Positions 11,590 to 21,610 of a stretch of 64,000 nt of DNA are shown one piece after another; the first letter of the stretch is position 1; every line of letters starts with the position of its first letter. The DNA lies in contig NC_091346.1 of assembly GCF_038502225.1 (NCBI RefSeq), forward strand, positions 12,339,865 through 12,403,864, given 5' to 3'. Source of the stretch: Cherax quadricarinatus (lineage: Eukaryota > Arthropoda > Malacostraca > Decapoda > Parastacidae). A program made the translations under genes and the position numbers. The notes below the pieces were generated by a model that saw only the letters and a list, made by a program, of their open reading frames with translations, was not told the origin of the DNA and ran no database searches.

Positions 11590-12640
11590 ACAGTATTGCA
11601 GGGAGAAGTAATACAGACAACATTGCAGGGAGGAAGGAATACAAGAGACAGTATTATTTAGAAGAGATACAGAGGACAGTATTGTTCAGGAAGAGGATAC
11701 AGAGGACAGTATTGTTGAAGGGAAGATACAGAACAGTATTGTGAAGGAGACACAGAACAGTATTGTAGAAGAAGGATACAGGTTAACAATCTTGTTAGCA
11801 GAGACAGATACAGAGAACAGTATTTGCAGAGAGAAAGAGATACAGAGACAGTATTGTAGAGAGAAGAATACAGGAACAGTATTGTAGAGAGAAAGTATAC
11901 AGAGACAGTATTTGTAGGGAAGGGGAGGGATAAGAAGAACAGTATGAAGAAGGATGCAGACAGCATTTTAGAGGAAAGGATGTAGAGACAGTATTGTAGG
12001 AAGAGGGCTAGAGACAGAGGACCCAGTATTGCAGGAGGTATTACAACAGAACGTAATATTGTAGGGAAGAAGATACAGAACAGTATTTGCACAGAGAGAA
12101 GATACAAGAACAGTATTAGGAAGGAGGAATACAAGAACAGCCCATTGTTCTTAGAGAGGATACAGAGGAACAAGTATTGCAGGAAAGAGATACAGGGACA
12201 GTGTTAGGGAAGAAGAGAATACAGAACAGTAATTGCAGGAAGGATACAGAGAACAGTATTTGTGAGAGAAGAATACAGAGAACAGTAAGTGCAGAAAGAA
12301 TAACAGAACAGTGTTAGAGAAGAGAATACAGAGACAGCATTTTGGGAAAAAGAATATAAAGACAGTATTGTAGAGAGAAGAGATACTAGAGAACAGTATT
12401 TACACTGAGAAATACAGAACAACAGGTATTGTAGGAGAGAGGATACAGAGGACAGTATTGCAGAGGAAGGATACAAGAACAGTATTGCAGAGAGAAGGAT
12501 ACAGAGACAAGTGTTGAGAGAAGATACAGAACAGTGTTGCAGAGAGAGGATACAGAGAACAGTATTGTAGAGAGAAGAGATATAGAAGACAGTATTGTAG
12601 GAGGAAGAAGGATACAGAGACAGTATTGCTGGAGAAGGAC
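11590..12640. repeat. Degenerate relative of the 26-bp satellite, right flank
   Basis: Variable-length units of about 25-31 bp built around GATACAGAGAACAGTATTG and AGAGAGAAG. They align to the GATACAGGACAGTGTTG variant of the main satellite with many single-base insertions. Short Leu/Ser/Cys-rich minus frames here are by-products. Confidence 0.8.
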
Positions 12641-13440
12641 CTACAGGACATAAGAAACATAAGAACATAAGGAAACACTGCAGCAGCCTGACTTAGGCCC
12701 ATTACTAGGCAAGGAAGTCACCTTTGCAATTTCATCCCACCTAACAAAACATTTGCCCAAGCCCAATTTTCAAGTTACCCACCCAGGAAATAAACTCTGA
12801 TGTGAAAAGTCCCTCCAAATCCAACCCCTCCCACTCCTTGTACCTTATGCCAAGCCTAGTGAAACTACCCAGAGTCCTAGCCATCAAATAAGCCCAACTA
12901 GGTAGACTGTTTCCACTCATCAGCTGCACCCTATTTCCAGACCAATGCTTTCCCTATAATCCTTTCACAAATCTAGAAACTTATCTAATTTAAATCCATT
13001 ATGCAGGGACTCTCTCTTGGAGGAGAGGACATCCTCAAGACCTTATTAATATCCCTTTAATTAATTACCTATCTTCCCACTTATACACATTCGATCAGGT
13101 ATCCCCCTCATTCTTCCCCCGTCTAACAAGTGAATGTAACCAGAGTCTTTTAATCTTTCTTCATAGGGAAGATTTCCTAAATACTATGTATTAATTTAGT
13201 CATCCTACGCTGAATGTTTTCCCTAACAGAATTTATGTCCATTTTATAATACAGGAGACCCAGGAACTGAGCTACTATAATCTAGGTGATTTACCTTACT
13301 AATGATGTATAAAGGCTGCAGTATGACCCTCCTGGACTTCCTGTTGATTACACTTCTTGATATAAAGTCGAGTAAATCCTATTTGCCTTATTACGTACAC
13401 TTAGGCATTGCTGTCTTAGGTTTAAGGTTGCTGCTCACCA
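12641..13440 (-). pseudogene. CR1-like LINE fragment, 3' end of reverse transcriptase ORF plus 3' UTR
   Basis: Read on the minus strand, this matches the LINE at 25441-28640 from the segment encoding YYRMDINSLENIQRRM through the C-terminus and 3' UTR to a tail of TTCTTATG-type repeats. It is 5' truncated, as is usual for LINE insertions. The frame is broken many times by one- or two-base insertions, often in G or T runs, while substitutions are fewer. It lies inside the indel-rich flank of the 26-bp satellite and interrupts it. Non-coding relic. The indel excess may be age or poor consensus. Confidence 0.8.
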
Positions 13441-15085
13441 CCAACCCCCAGTGATTTGGGGAGGGAGGGATGCAGGGACAGTGTTGTGGGAAGGGAGGAT
13501 ACAGGACAGTGTTGGGAGGGAGGATAAAGGGACAGTGTTGGGCAGAGGAATACAGAGGACAAGTATTGTGGGAAGGGAGACAGGAACTATGTTGCTAGGA
13601 TAAGAAATTACAGGAACAAGTAATATTAGGCAAGGAGGAATACAGAACAAGTATTGTAGAGAAAGAGATACAAGAACAGTATTGTAGAAAGAGATACAGA
13701 ACAGTATTGCCAGAGAATACAGAACAGTTATTGCGAGGGAAGAGATACAGAAGAACAAGTATTGTAGGAGAAAGAATGGAAACAGATATTGCAGGAAAGA
13801 GATACAGAGAACAGTATTGCAGAGAGGAAAGAGATACAGAACAATTTTGCAGGAAAGATACAGAGAACAGTATTGCAGGAAGAAGAGGAATACAAGAACA
13901 GTAATTGCAGAAGGAATACAGGAACTAGTATTGTGGACAGAGAAGGAATACAGAACTTAGTGTTATTAGGAAAGGACACACAGAACAGTATTGTGGGAGA
14001 GAAGGAATACAGCAGAACAGTATTGCAGGAGAAGGAGATAGAGAACAGTGTTGTAGAAGAAGGATACAGAAACAGTGTTGTAGGGAGAGGGGAGATACAG
14101 GAACAGTATTGCACAGAGAGGATACAGAACGAGTATTTACTGGAAGGGAAGGATACAGGGAACAGTATTGAGAAAGGAATACAAGGGCAATTTTGTAGAA
14201 AGAAATACAGAACAGTATTTGCAGGGAGAGGGATACAGAGACAGTATTGCAGAAGGATAAAGGAACAATGTGTGGAAGTAGAATACAGAACTGATTGTGT
14301 AGGAAGTAGGACCAAGACAGAACTGATTATTGGGCACAAGATAGAGAGTACAGAGGACAAGTCTACAGAATGGAAATACAGAGAACAGTATTGTACAAGG
14401 AGAGATACAGAACAGATATTGTAGAAGAGAATACCACAGAACAGTATTATTGACAGAATGGGTAATATTGAAGAGGATACAAGGACAGTATTTTGCAGGA
14501 AGAAGAGATGGGAACAGTATTGACTTAGAGTATTGTAGATGCAGGAAACAGTGTTGCAGAGAGGATAACAGAGACAGGTACAGCAGGAGTTTTTAGAAGG
14601 AATACAGAACAATTTGCAGTTTTACGGAGAGGGATACAGAACAGTATTGTTCAGGAGAGGAATACAGAGAACAGTATTGCAGGAGAAGGAGCCACAGAGA
14701 CAGTATTGAGAGAAAGAAAATACAGAGACAGTAGTGAAGAGAAGAGATGGATACAGAGAACATTATTGCAGAGGGATACAGAGAACAGTATTGTGAGGGA
14801 GAAGGATACAGAGCAATGTTGTAGAGAAGAAGGATACAGAGACAGTATTGTAGAAAGAAGAACTCTGAAACAGTATTTGTGAGGAGAAGATACAGAGAAC
14901 AGTATTTGCAGAGGAGATACAGAGACAGTATTTACTAGAAAGAGAATACAGAACAAGTATTGTAGAAAAGAGATACAGAGAACAGTAATTGAGCAGAAAA
15001 TTCAGAACAGATACTGCAGAGAGGATACAGAGACAGTATTTGTAGGAAGAGAAGGGAATACAGGAAAGTATTGCAGGAAGAAGAC
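13441..15085. repeat. Degenerate 26-bp-related satellite, second part
   Basis: Continuation of the GATACAGAGAACAGTATTG type of repeat on the other side of the LINE fragment, with unit length varying from unit to unit. Confidence 0.8.
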
Positions 15086-15157
15086 TATTATTATTCTTTG
15101 CAAAGGAAAAAAGATTACCTTCACCAGCATGTAGGTATTCATCCCGTCTTAACTCAC

Positions 15158-15241
15158 TTGCATGTTGCCGAAGATGGTGAAAATACCGAAGACTATAACC
15201 AGACTCAGGAGTAGCACGTTCACAGAAGACAACCTCCTCAT
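15158..15241 (-). CDS. Candidate first coding exon: signal-peptide-like N-terminus with splice donor
   Basis: On the minus strand an ATG at 15241 with A at -3 opens a 28-codon frame starting MRRLSSVNVLLLSLVIVFG. It has a two-Arg N-terminus followed by a hydrophobic core of about 15 residues, as in secretory signal peptides or a signal anchor. The frame ends at CAA followed at once by GTGAGTTAAG (15157 downwards), a strong donor match. A following exon would have to lie beyond the satellite to the left, so the intron would contain repeat DNA. I do not recognise a family. The alternative is a chance frame. Confidence 0.35.
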
Positions 15242-15388
15242 TCTTGCTGTTGTTGAAGGATGAGAGACGTCTTGAAGTCTTTTGGTGCTGAGTATCCTTC
15301 AATCCTATGACAGCTTGCTAGGGTATTACAGCAGTAGTGAGACTGTTCTCGGGTTCAATGACTGCATTCTCAGTTTTATTCCAGATCC

Positions 15389-15762
15389 TCAGGTCTTACA
15401 CCAGTGGTAACAGTTTCCAGTTGCCTCTGCTATGTCTGCAGGATTTACAGCAGTGGTGATAATATCCTTAGGATCTGCAAGAGTGATAGTGTCCTTACTT
15501 TTTAAAGTAGCAGTAAAAGGAGCCCCTGGTCCTATAGCAATAACGTCCTTAGGTCCAAAGTGAGTGTTGATTATGTCCTTTGGTACTACAATAGTGAAGA
15601 ATGTGTCTTTAATTCCAACAATAGTGATGTCTGTATTCGTAGTTTCCAGTGCAGTAACCGCAGAGTTCGTAGATAATACACCAGTGGTGATAGTGCCAAG
15701 TTCTTCAACTGTGATGGTAGCGTTCCTAGCTCCTAGAAATGTTGTTATACCATATCCAGGAC
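15389..15762 (-). CDS. Candidate exon or minisatellite-derived open frame, Thr/Ile/Val/Asp-rich
   Basis: Minus-strand frame of about 124 codons without a stop, preceded by a pyrimidine-rich TTTCTTCTTGTAG that resembles a splice acceptor. The translation is internally repetitive with recurring phrases such as PKDIIT, PKDVIAI and KDTITL, spaced by roughly 17-22 residues. The DNA shows a matching 50-57-bp periodicity (ACAGCAGTGGTGATA, GTCCTTAGG). It ends at TGA in TGTAAGACCTGA. There is no ATG in the frame, so it would be an internal or terminal exon. It lies upstream of the signal-peptide-like exon, so the two do not simply join. A decayed minisatellite is equally possible. Confidence 0.3.
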
Positions 15763-15784
15763 CTACAAGAAGAAATTCTTTTCA

Positions 15785-15975
15785 CTAATCTAAATAAAAT
15801 TGCATAAAAACACATTTCATAATTTTAATATGTATATATACACATAAAATTTGCAATCATGCAGAAAAAGGATTCACATTGAATACTAGAGATTAATATA
15901 TTAGTCCTTGAAGAGGAATTTTAAAAGTGCACGCATGCTGGTTTTTGTATATAAATAGCAGCAGGCGACGCCAGT
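15785..15975. other. AT-rich spacer, nothing recognised
   Basis: Short AT-rich stretch between the possible exon and the hammerhead-type terminus. No gene seen. Confidence 0.4.
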
Positions 15976-15977
15976 AT

Positions 15978-16185
15978 TGTTAGGTAAGACACATATGCAA
16001 CAGTTAGGTATCTTTATTTCGAAACGTTTCGCCTACACAGTAGGCTTCTTCAGTCGAGTACAGAAAAGTTGATAGAAGCAGAAGAGACTTCAAGACGATG
16101 TAATCAGTCCATCACCCTAAAGTTTTGAGGTGGTCAGTCCCTCAGTCTAGAGAAGAGCATTGTTTCATAGTCTGAAACACCAGTA
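15978..16185 (-). mobile_element. Penelope-type terminal sequence with hammerhead-like motif
   Basis: On the minus strand this has the same plan as the foldback element: AGACTGAGGGACTGA, a spacer, a hammerhead-like core, then AATAAAGATACCTAAC and a GCATATGTGTCTTA end. Sequence identity is only partial, so it is a separate family member. It is not inside a satellite. Confidence 0.6.
16020..16056 (-). ncRNA. Hammerhead-ribozyme-like motif 5 (covarying variant)
   Basis: Minus-strand order: CGA, CTGAAGA, one A, GCCTAC-TGT-GTAGGC, GAAACGTTTCG. Compared with motifs 2 and 4, stem I changes from GGA/TCC to CGA/TCG and stem II from GCCAC/GTGGC to GCCTAC/GTAGGC, both with pairing kept. Core position 7, which may be any base, changes from T to A. 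Such paired changes argue for selection on the RNA fold. Confidence 0.7.
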
Positions 16186-16276
16186 TTAAAAATCTCACTC
16201 CGTCTCCATGATGAGACATCTGTTAATAACTTAATTACAGCAGTAACCGATATCGACACGTATAGAGAGTTTACTT

Positions 16277-16371
16277 GACTCACGAAATCGTAATGACTCG
16301 GTTACAAACAAACCATACCACAGGTGGGGTTAGAACCCGTGATCGTGGGTTCTAACCCCACCCGTGGTATA
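16277..16371 (-). mobile_element. tRNA-derived SINE fragment with palindromic B-box hairpin
   Basis: Minus-strand SINE end (GACTCACGAAATCGTAATGA) runs into the B-box region, which is followed at once by the inverted B-box region. Positions 16315-16370 form a hairpin with arms ATACCACAGGTGGGGTTAG / CTAACCCCACCCGTGGTAT. Same family as 17600-17762 and 41702-41985. Confidence 0.65.
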
Positions 16372-17330
16372 GCTTGAGAGAGAGTTTACTCTCTATAACA
16401 ATTATTTTCCTTTTGAAAGCACGCCGGGTCACCATCTGGAAAAACCAGGGCCGGGACAGAACCAGCGCACCTATTACTACTATTACTACTTTTAAAACTA
16501 AGCTGATCACTGCAAAGAGACTAATTCACCCATGGTTACCATATAGCATATTCCAGTCCATTGATAATAAACATAACTATGAAAAACAATGCAGATTGGA
16601 ACTGATAACTAGAGAACAAATTAAAACCTTGTCACGTGTAATTAACAAACTATCAAGGAAGTCGAAACAACTAGCAGGATTAATAAAATGAAAGAGAGCA
16701 TGGAAATCACCTAAAAAAAACACTCTCCTAAATAATAAATCAAAAGTACAGATGGTGTTCTAACTACACCAGACTGCTGGAACAGCCAACATAATATTTT
16801 TTCCTACTCTCCTACAGGATCAAGTCCCGCCACCAGCATCCACAGTTCCAAGGCGGAAACAGGCACCTAGTATCTAGTTCCAGGTTATCGTACCCAGGCC
16901 ACTTTTATAAAAATAAAATTTGCTTAAAAACAAGACAGAAACTTTGGATAATTTAACACCACTAAGGTACCAAAACGAAGCTTGTGTGTCATCACTCACC
17001 ATTGCAACATTATGCAACAAATCATAAGAAGCTCAAACTTTTCCAATAAAGATAACAAGAGTTACTCCAAAACTAACAAAGAAGAGCCAACCACTGTGGT
17101 GCTTTTATACAGAGGAAAGCATATATAAACCACATGTAAGCTTTTATTCATTTGTTAAAGCATAAATAAAACAAATACAAAGTTGTACAATCTTTAATTA
17201 ACGTGGTAAATATTTATGTATAATTTATAAATTTCAAGATGTGTATTACATTTTTTTTTGTCTCATGAATATCCAAGGAAACAGGTACTTGGGTCACACT
17301 ACATATACATGCACACGTATACACATACGA
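16372..17330. other. Unique-looking AT-rich DNA, no gene seen
   Basis: A 105-codon plus frame (16374-16691) exists but shows no motif and begins inside the SINE hairpin. I do not support it as a gene. Confidence 0.4.
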
Positions 17331-17334
17331 GGAT

Positions 17335-17480
17335 TATGTGGATTAAAATAAGGATTGGATGCGAAAAGTGGGTTATAATTAGTATTTATGCACCTGGAGA
17401 AGAGAGGTGCATGAGCGTGAGACGGAGAGATTTTGAAAGATGTTAGCCGAGTATTTGGGAAGTTTTGGATAAAGCCTCCT
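17335..17480 (+). pseudogene. RTE-like LINE endonuclease fragment
   Basis: A short frame encodes GCEKWVIISIYAPGEER and then an Arg-rich stretch, matching the SVYAPG beta-strand region of RTE-type APE endonucleases. It is only about 50 codons and not joined to a reverse transcriptase. RTE 3' parts of apparently the same lineage lie at 43479-44500 and 60593-63098. Confidence 0.5.
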
Positions 17481-17599
17481 CAAAGCCATCATGTTGACGG
17501 CTTTGAGGGGACTTGAGCTAGAGTTTGTCGCGGCCACGCCAGCTGGAGATTCGTCTGTAAAAACTTGCATTTGTGGTCACAGTGGTGCCTATGCTAACT

Positions 17600-17762
17600 T
17601 TCCTATGGTGTAGAAATATACCTAGTTGGACGAATCTTATTGTGGCTAGCTGACCCAGTGGCTAATGTGATGGTCTGGAGTTTTGAGACTCTCTGATCGC
17701 GGGTTCTATCCCCGCCCGTGGTATGGATTGTTTGCAATCGTGTCATTACGATTTCGTGAGTC
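17600..17762 (+). mobile_element. tRNA-derived SINE
   Basis: Leader TGGTGTAGAAATATACCTAG, A-box-like TGGCTAATGTGATGG, B-box-like GGGTTCTATCCCC, then ACCATACC-type sequence and the conserved end GTCATTACGATTTCGTGAGTC. The boxes are those of a Pol III promoter. The tRNA cloverleaf is not kept, so this is not a tRNA gene. Confidence 0.75.
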
Positions 17763-18860
17763 ATATAGATCCATTTATCAACTTTTCCTGTTAGTCCTTT
17801 ATCACGCATTTTGTGCGCTTTTACACCATGGCCGCACTTGTCAAAGGCTTTTGCAAATTCTGTATATACTAACTACATCTGCATTTTGTTTAACCTCCGT
17901 AGCATCCAGGGCCTTGTCATAGTGGTCAAGTAGTTGGGACAGGACTGACGTGCTCTAAATCCGTGTTGCTCTGGGTTGTGTAAACTGATGGGTATCTAGG
18001 TAATTGGTAATCTTGCTTCATAAACCCTTCAAAGATTTTTATATGGGATGTTAGTGCTATCGGTCTGTAGTTCTTTGCAACTGATTTAGTGCCACCTTTG
18101 TTGAGTGGGGCTATGCCTGTTGTTTTAGTGAGTGTGAGAAGACCCCCTGTGTCCTTGCTCTCTCTCCACATAATGCTCAAGGCACGTGACAAAGATTTCT
18201 TGTAGTTCTTGATGAACACAAAGTTTCATGAGTCCGAGCCTGGGGCAGAGTGTATGGGCATGTCATTTATTGCCTTTTTGAAGTCTTGTGGTGTTAGGAT
18301 AATATCAGAGATTTTTGAGATGACCCAATTCTGAGTCTCTGCCATTTAGACTGTCGACCCTTAGTCTGGTTAACGGCTTGCTGAACACTGAGTCGTATTG
18401 TGACTTGTATCTCACTCATTTCTTTGCTGTCATCTGTGTAGGTTCCATCTCTCCTAAGCAGAGGCTCAATACTAGATGTTGTTTTCCCCTTAGATTTGGC
18501 ATAAGAGATGAAGCATTTTGTCTTTCTTTCAATTTCCTTCCTGAGATTCTTGTCTCCTGTAAGATTCCTTTAGCTTAAGTTCGATATTTGCTATTTCTCT
18601 GACCAGTGCCTCCCTTCGTACTTCAGATATACTGGCCCCTCTCAGCAGCTCTGTGATTCTTCACCTTCGCCTGTATAGGGAGCATCTCCTCTCTTTCTAG
18701 TTTACAGTCTCTTTCTTTTTCTTAATGGAATGTAACTTGAGCAGACCTCAAGTACCACAAAGTTAATTTTTTCGAGGCAAAGGTTCGGATCTGTGTTATT
18801 TAGGATATCTTCCCGGCTTGTTTCCTTTAGGATATGGTTGACTTGTTTCCATTGTATGTG
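17763..18860 (-). pseudogene. CR1/Jockey-superfamily LINE fragment (ORF2 linker and RT N-terminal part)
   Basis: Minus-strand frames give in order HILKETSREDILNNTDPNLC, a charged linker, ILTPQDFKKAINDMPI, IAPLNKGGTKSVAKNYRPIA and a segment ending near CHYDKALD. These are the endonuclease-RT linker and RT blocks up to the region before the catalytic Asp. Several stops and indels break it. It joins directly to the SINE end at 17762, so one element inserted beside the other. The plus-strand LINEs at 19070 and 48480 belong to the same family. Confidence 0.75.
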
Positions 18861-18867
18861 GCCCGTT

Positions 18868-19069
18868 TCCTGGTGGCTAAAGCTCTCGCTTCAGACGGCG
18901 AGGGTCCTTGTTCGATTCCCGGCGAGGTAGAAACACTGGGCGAGTTTCTTTACACCTGTTGTCTATGTTCCCCGTCAGTAAAATGGGTACCTGGGAGTTA
19001 GTCGACTGGGACAAAACTGACCTGATTTGCCCAAAATGCTCTGCATAACAAGTGGCTTTCTATATAGAC
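18868..19069 (+). mobile_element. tRNA-derived SINE (second family)
   Basis: A-box-like TGGCTAAAGCTCTCGC, B-box-like GTTCGATTCCCGGCGAGG, then ACACCTGTTGTCTATGTTCCC, AAAATGGGTACCTGG and GGCTTTCTATATAG. Same family as 37758, 42235 and 51620. Confidence 0.8.
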
Positions 19070-20545
19070 TCATGGAACTCTGTGTTCATCAAGAACTGCA
19101 AGAAGCCCCTAACATGTGCTTTTAACGTCCTGTGGAGAGGGAGTTTGGACACGGGTCGTCGCACAGTTACTAAAAAAACAGACACAGCCCCACTCCACAA
19201 ACGGGGCAGTAAAGCAAAGTATAGAACTACAGACCGATAGCGCTAACGTCCCATATCATAAAAATCTTTGAAAGGGTCCTGAGAACCAAGATCACCACCC
19301 ATCTAGATACCCATCAGTTACACAACCCAGGGCAGCATGGGTTTAGAGCAGGTCGCTCCTGTCTGTCTCAACTATTGGAGTACCATGACAAGCTCCTGGA
19401 TGCTCTAGAAGACAAACAGAATGCAGATGTAATACATGTAATAATGTAGTCAACAGAGTAAAGTCTGAGGCGGCTACAGTGAAAAACTCTGTTCCACAAG
19501 GAATAGTAGTAGACCCTATCTTGTTCCTCATCCTCAAATCGAGCATAGACAGGGATATAAGCCACAGCACCGTGTCTTCCTTTGCAGATGACACCCGAAT
19601 TTGCATGACAGTGTCCTCCACTGAAGACACTGCAAGACTCCAGGTGGACATCAACCAAATCTTTAAATGGGCTGCAGAAAACAATATGAAGTTCAATGAT
19701 GAGAAATTTCAATTACTCTGATATGGAAAACGTGAAGAAATTAAAACTATATCGGAGTATAAAACAAACTCCAACCACACAATAGAGCGAAAAATTAATG
19801 TCAAAGACCTGTGGGTGATCATGTCAGAGGATCTCACCTTCTAGGACCATAACATTGTATCAATCGCATCTGCTAGAAAACTTACAGGATGGACAATGAC
19901 AACCTTCTAAACCAGGGATGGCAAGCCCATGATGATATTCTTCAGGTCACTTGTTCTATTTAGGCTGGAATATTGTTGCATACTAACAGCACCTTTCAAG
20001 TCAGGTGAAATTGCTGACCTAGAAAATGTACGACACACACAACTGCGATATAACACCTCAGTTACTGGGAGCGCTTGAAGTTCCTCAAACTGTACTCCAT
20101 AGAATGCAGGCAGGAGAGATACATGATTATATGCACTTGGAAAATCCAAGAGGGACTAGTACCAAACTTGCACACGAAAATCACTCCTTATGAAAACAAG
20201 AGACTCGGCAGACGATGTAACATCCTCCCAATGAAAAGCAGGGGCACCACTAGCACGATAAGAGACAACACTATTCAACTGCCTCCCAGCATACATCAGG
20301 AGGATTACCATTAGACCCCTGGCTGTCTTCAAGCAGGCACTGGACAGGCACCTAAAGTCAGTACCTGACCAACCAGGCTGTAGTTTCTATGTTGGATTAT
20401 GTGCGGCCAACAGTGAGGCCTGGTCACAGACCGGGCCGCAGGGGCGTTGATCCGCGGAACTCTCTCCAGTTATACTCCAGGTATTAGTATGTCAGTGATG
20501 TCAGCTAAGCCTGTATACCTTGTACATGTACTTGTAGAAATAAAC
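19070..20545 (+). pseudogene. CR1/Jockey-superfamily LINE, RT to 3' tail, decayed
   Basis: Frames in order encode a FIKNCKKPLT segment, the GQHGFRAGRSCLSQL block, SVPQGIVVDPILF, SSFADDTRICM with the catalytic Asp pair near 19586, and a C-terminal RREYMIICTWKIQEG-type block, followed by TGATGTCAGCTAAGCCTGTA and TGTACATGTACTTGTAG. At least three frame breaks and a deletion after NADVIHV remove function. The tail sequence is shared with the SINE at 51620-51930, which suggests the SINE borrows this LINE's machinery. Confidence 0.8.
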
Positions 20546-20551
20546 ATATTA

Positions 20552-20553
20552 TA

Positions 20554-20624
<71 letters not shown>
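20552..20624. repeat. (TTA)n microsatellite at LINE 3' end
   Basis: About 23 ATT/TTA triplets directly after the LINE tail. Confidence 0.95.
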
Positions 20625-20639
20625 GTTTTTGAAGCTGAA

Positions 20640-21060
20640 TTTTGTGAAGGCACCCTCAGAACTGATCACATTTTGCTGGTCAGGAGATCTGCGCATACAT
20701 GTCTGTATGTCTATTGTGACATACAAAAAGTACGTAACCTTTATTCAGCGCATGTACACACCCTCATTGAAAGGCTATCTCCCCCAACCAGCGAACCAGT
20801 ACTAGGGCCGGACGATGGAGCCCGTCGTTCGATCAGTACCCAGGTTCAACCAACGAGAAGATGGTTCTGGCAATCGCAGAGGTGTTGTGGGTACCACCCG
20901 CCTGTCTGCCCTTGTCATTTCCATTCCAGAGCTGGTTGAAGCACGATCTGCTCTCTAGTGGCAACTATTCTGGCTTGCTTACCGTAGAGTGCACTAATAC
21001 TGTGTACATACTTCTGTTCTAACTTGGTGAAAGGATAATATGGATCAAAAGTTTTTCTTC
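20640..21060. other. Unique-looking DNA, no gene seen
   Basis: Two overlapping plus frames of 60-88 codons occur without recognisable motifs. Confidence 0.35.
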
Positions 21061-21064
21061 TGTG

Positions 21065-21290
21065 TTTGTTATGCTCCCTTTACACCCAGGATAATAGGCC
21101 TTTGAATTCCTGGGTTGTAATATCTATTATGTTATGATCTGAGCGCATTGTCTTTCATGCGGTTATATTACGTATGATGTCATCGTTGTTAGGGAAGATG
21201 AGGTCAGACGTATTTTCTAGTCTTGTAGTCTCTAATGGTTTAACGTGAATTTGGTGCAGATATTTAATAGCTCGTGTGTGTGTGTGTGAA
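21065..21290 (-). pseudogene. LINE endonuclease C-terminal fragment
   Basis: Minus frame reads LENTSDLIFPNNDDIIRNIT and then, after a stop, MRSDHNIIDI. These match the LDLI and SDH blocks at the end of APE-type LINE endonucleases. The SDH His and Asp are kept. Nothing upstream on that strand continues the protein, because the CAC-rich repeats begin. Confidence 0.6.
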
Positions 21291-21339
21291 TTTTCAGCCG
21301 AGCTGCATCCTGGGGTGATCTTTACACTTGTGCAGTTAA

Positions 21340-21610
21340 TGAGTACTCCTACCACCACCACGACTAATACCACCACCACCACTACCACAGTACCAACACC
21401 CCCAGCAGCAGCTCCCCTACCAACACCTTTAGCACCACCACCAGCATAACACCAGCACCCCACCACCACAACACCACCACCACACCACCAGCATCCCCAC
21501 CACAACCAGGACCACCCCCACCACAGCCACCAACAACACCGTATTCACTAGCAGCACCCCTACCACCATCTGAATAACCACCACCACCACTAGAACCACC
21601 ACCTCAAAAA
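21340..21610. repeat. Irregular CCA/CAC-rich repeat
   Basis: ACCACC and CACCAG words without a fixed period, leading into the 21-bp array. Confidence 0.8.

Noticed and set aside
16374..16691. 105-codon plus frame as a gene
   Set aside because: Starts inside a SINE hairpin, no recognisable motif, no transcript signals.
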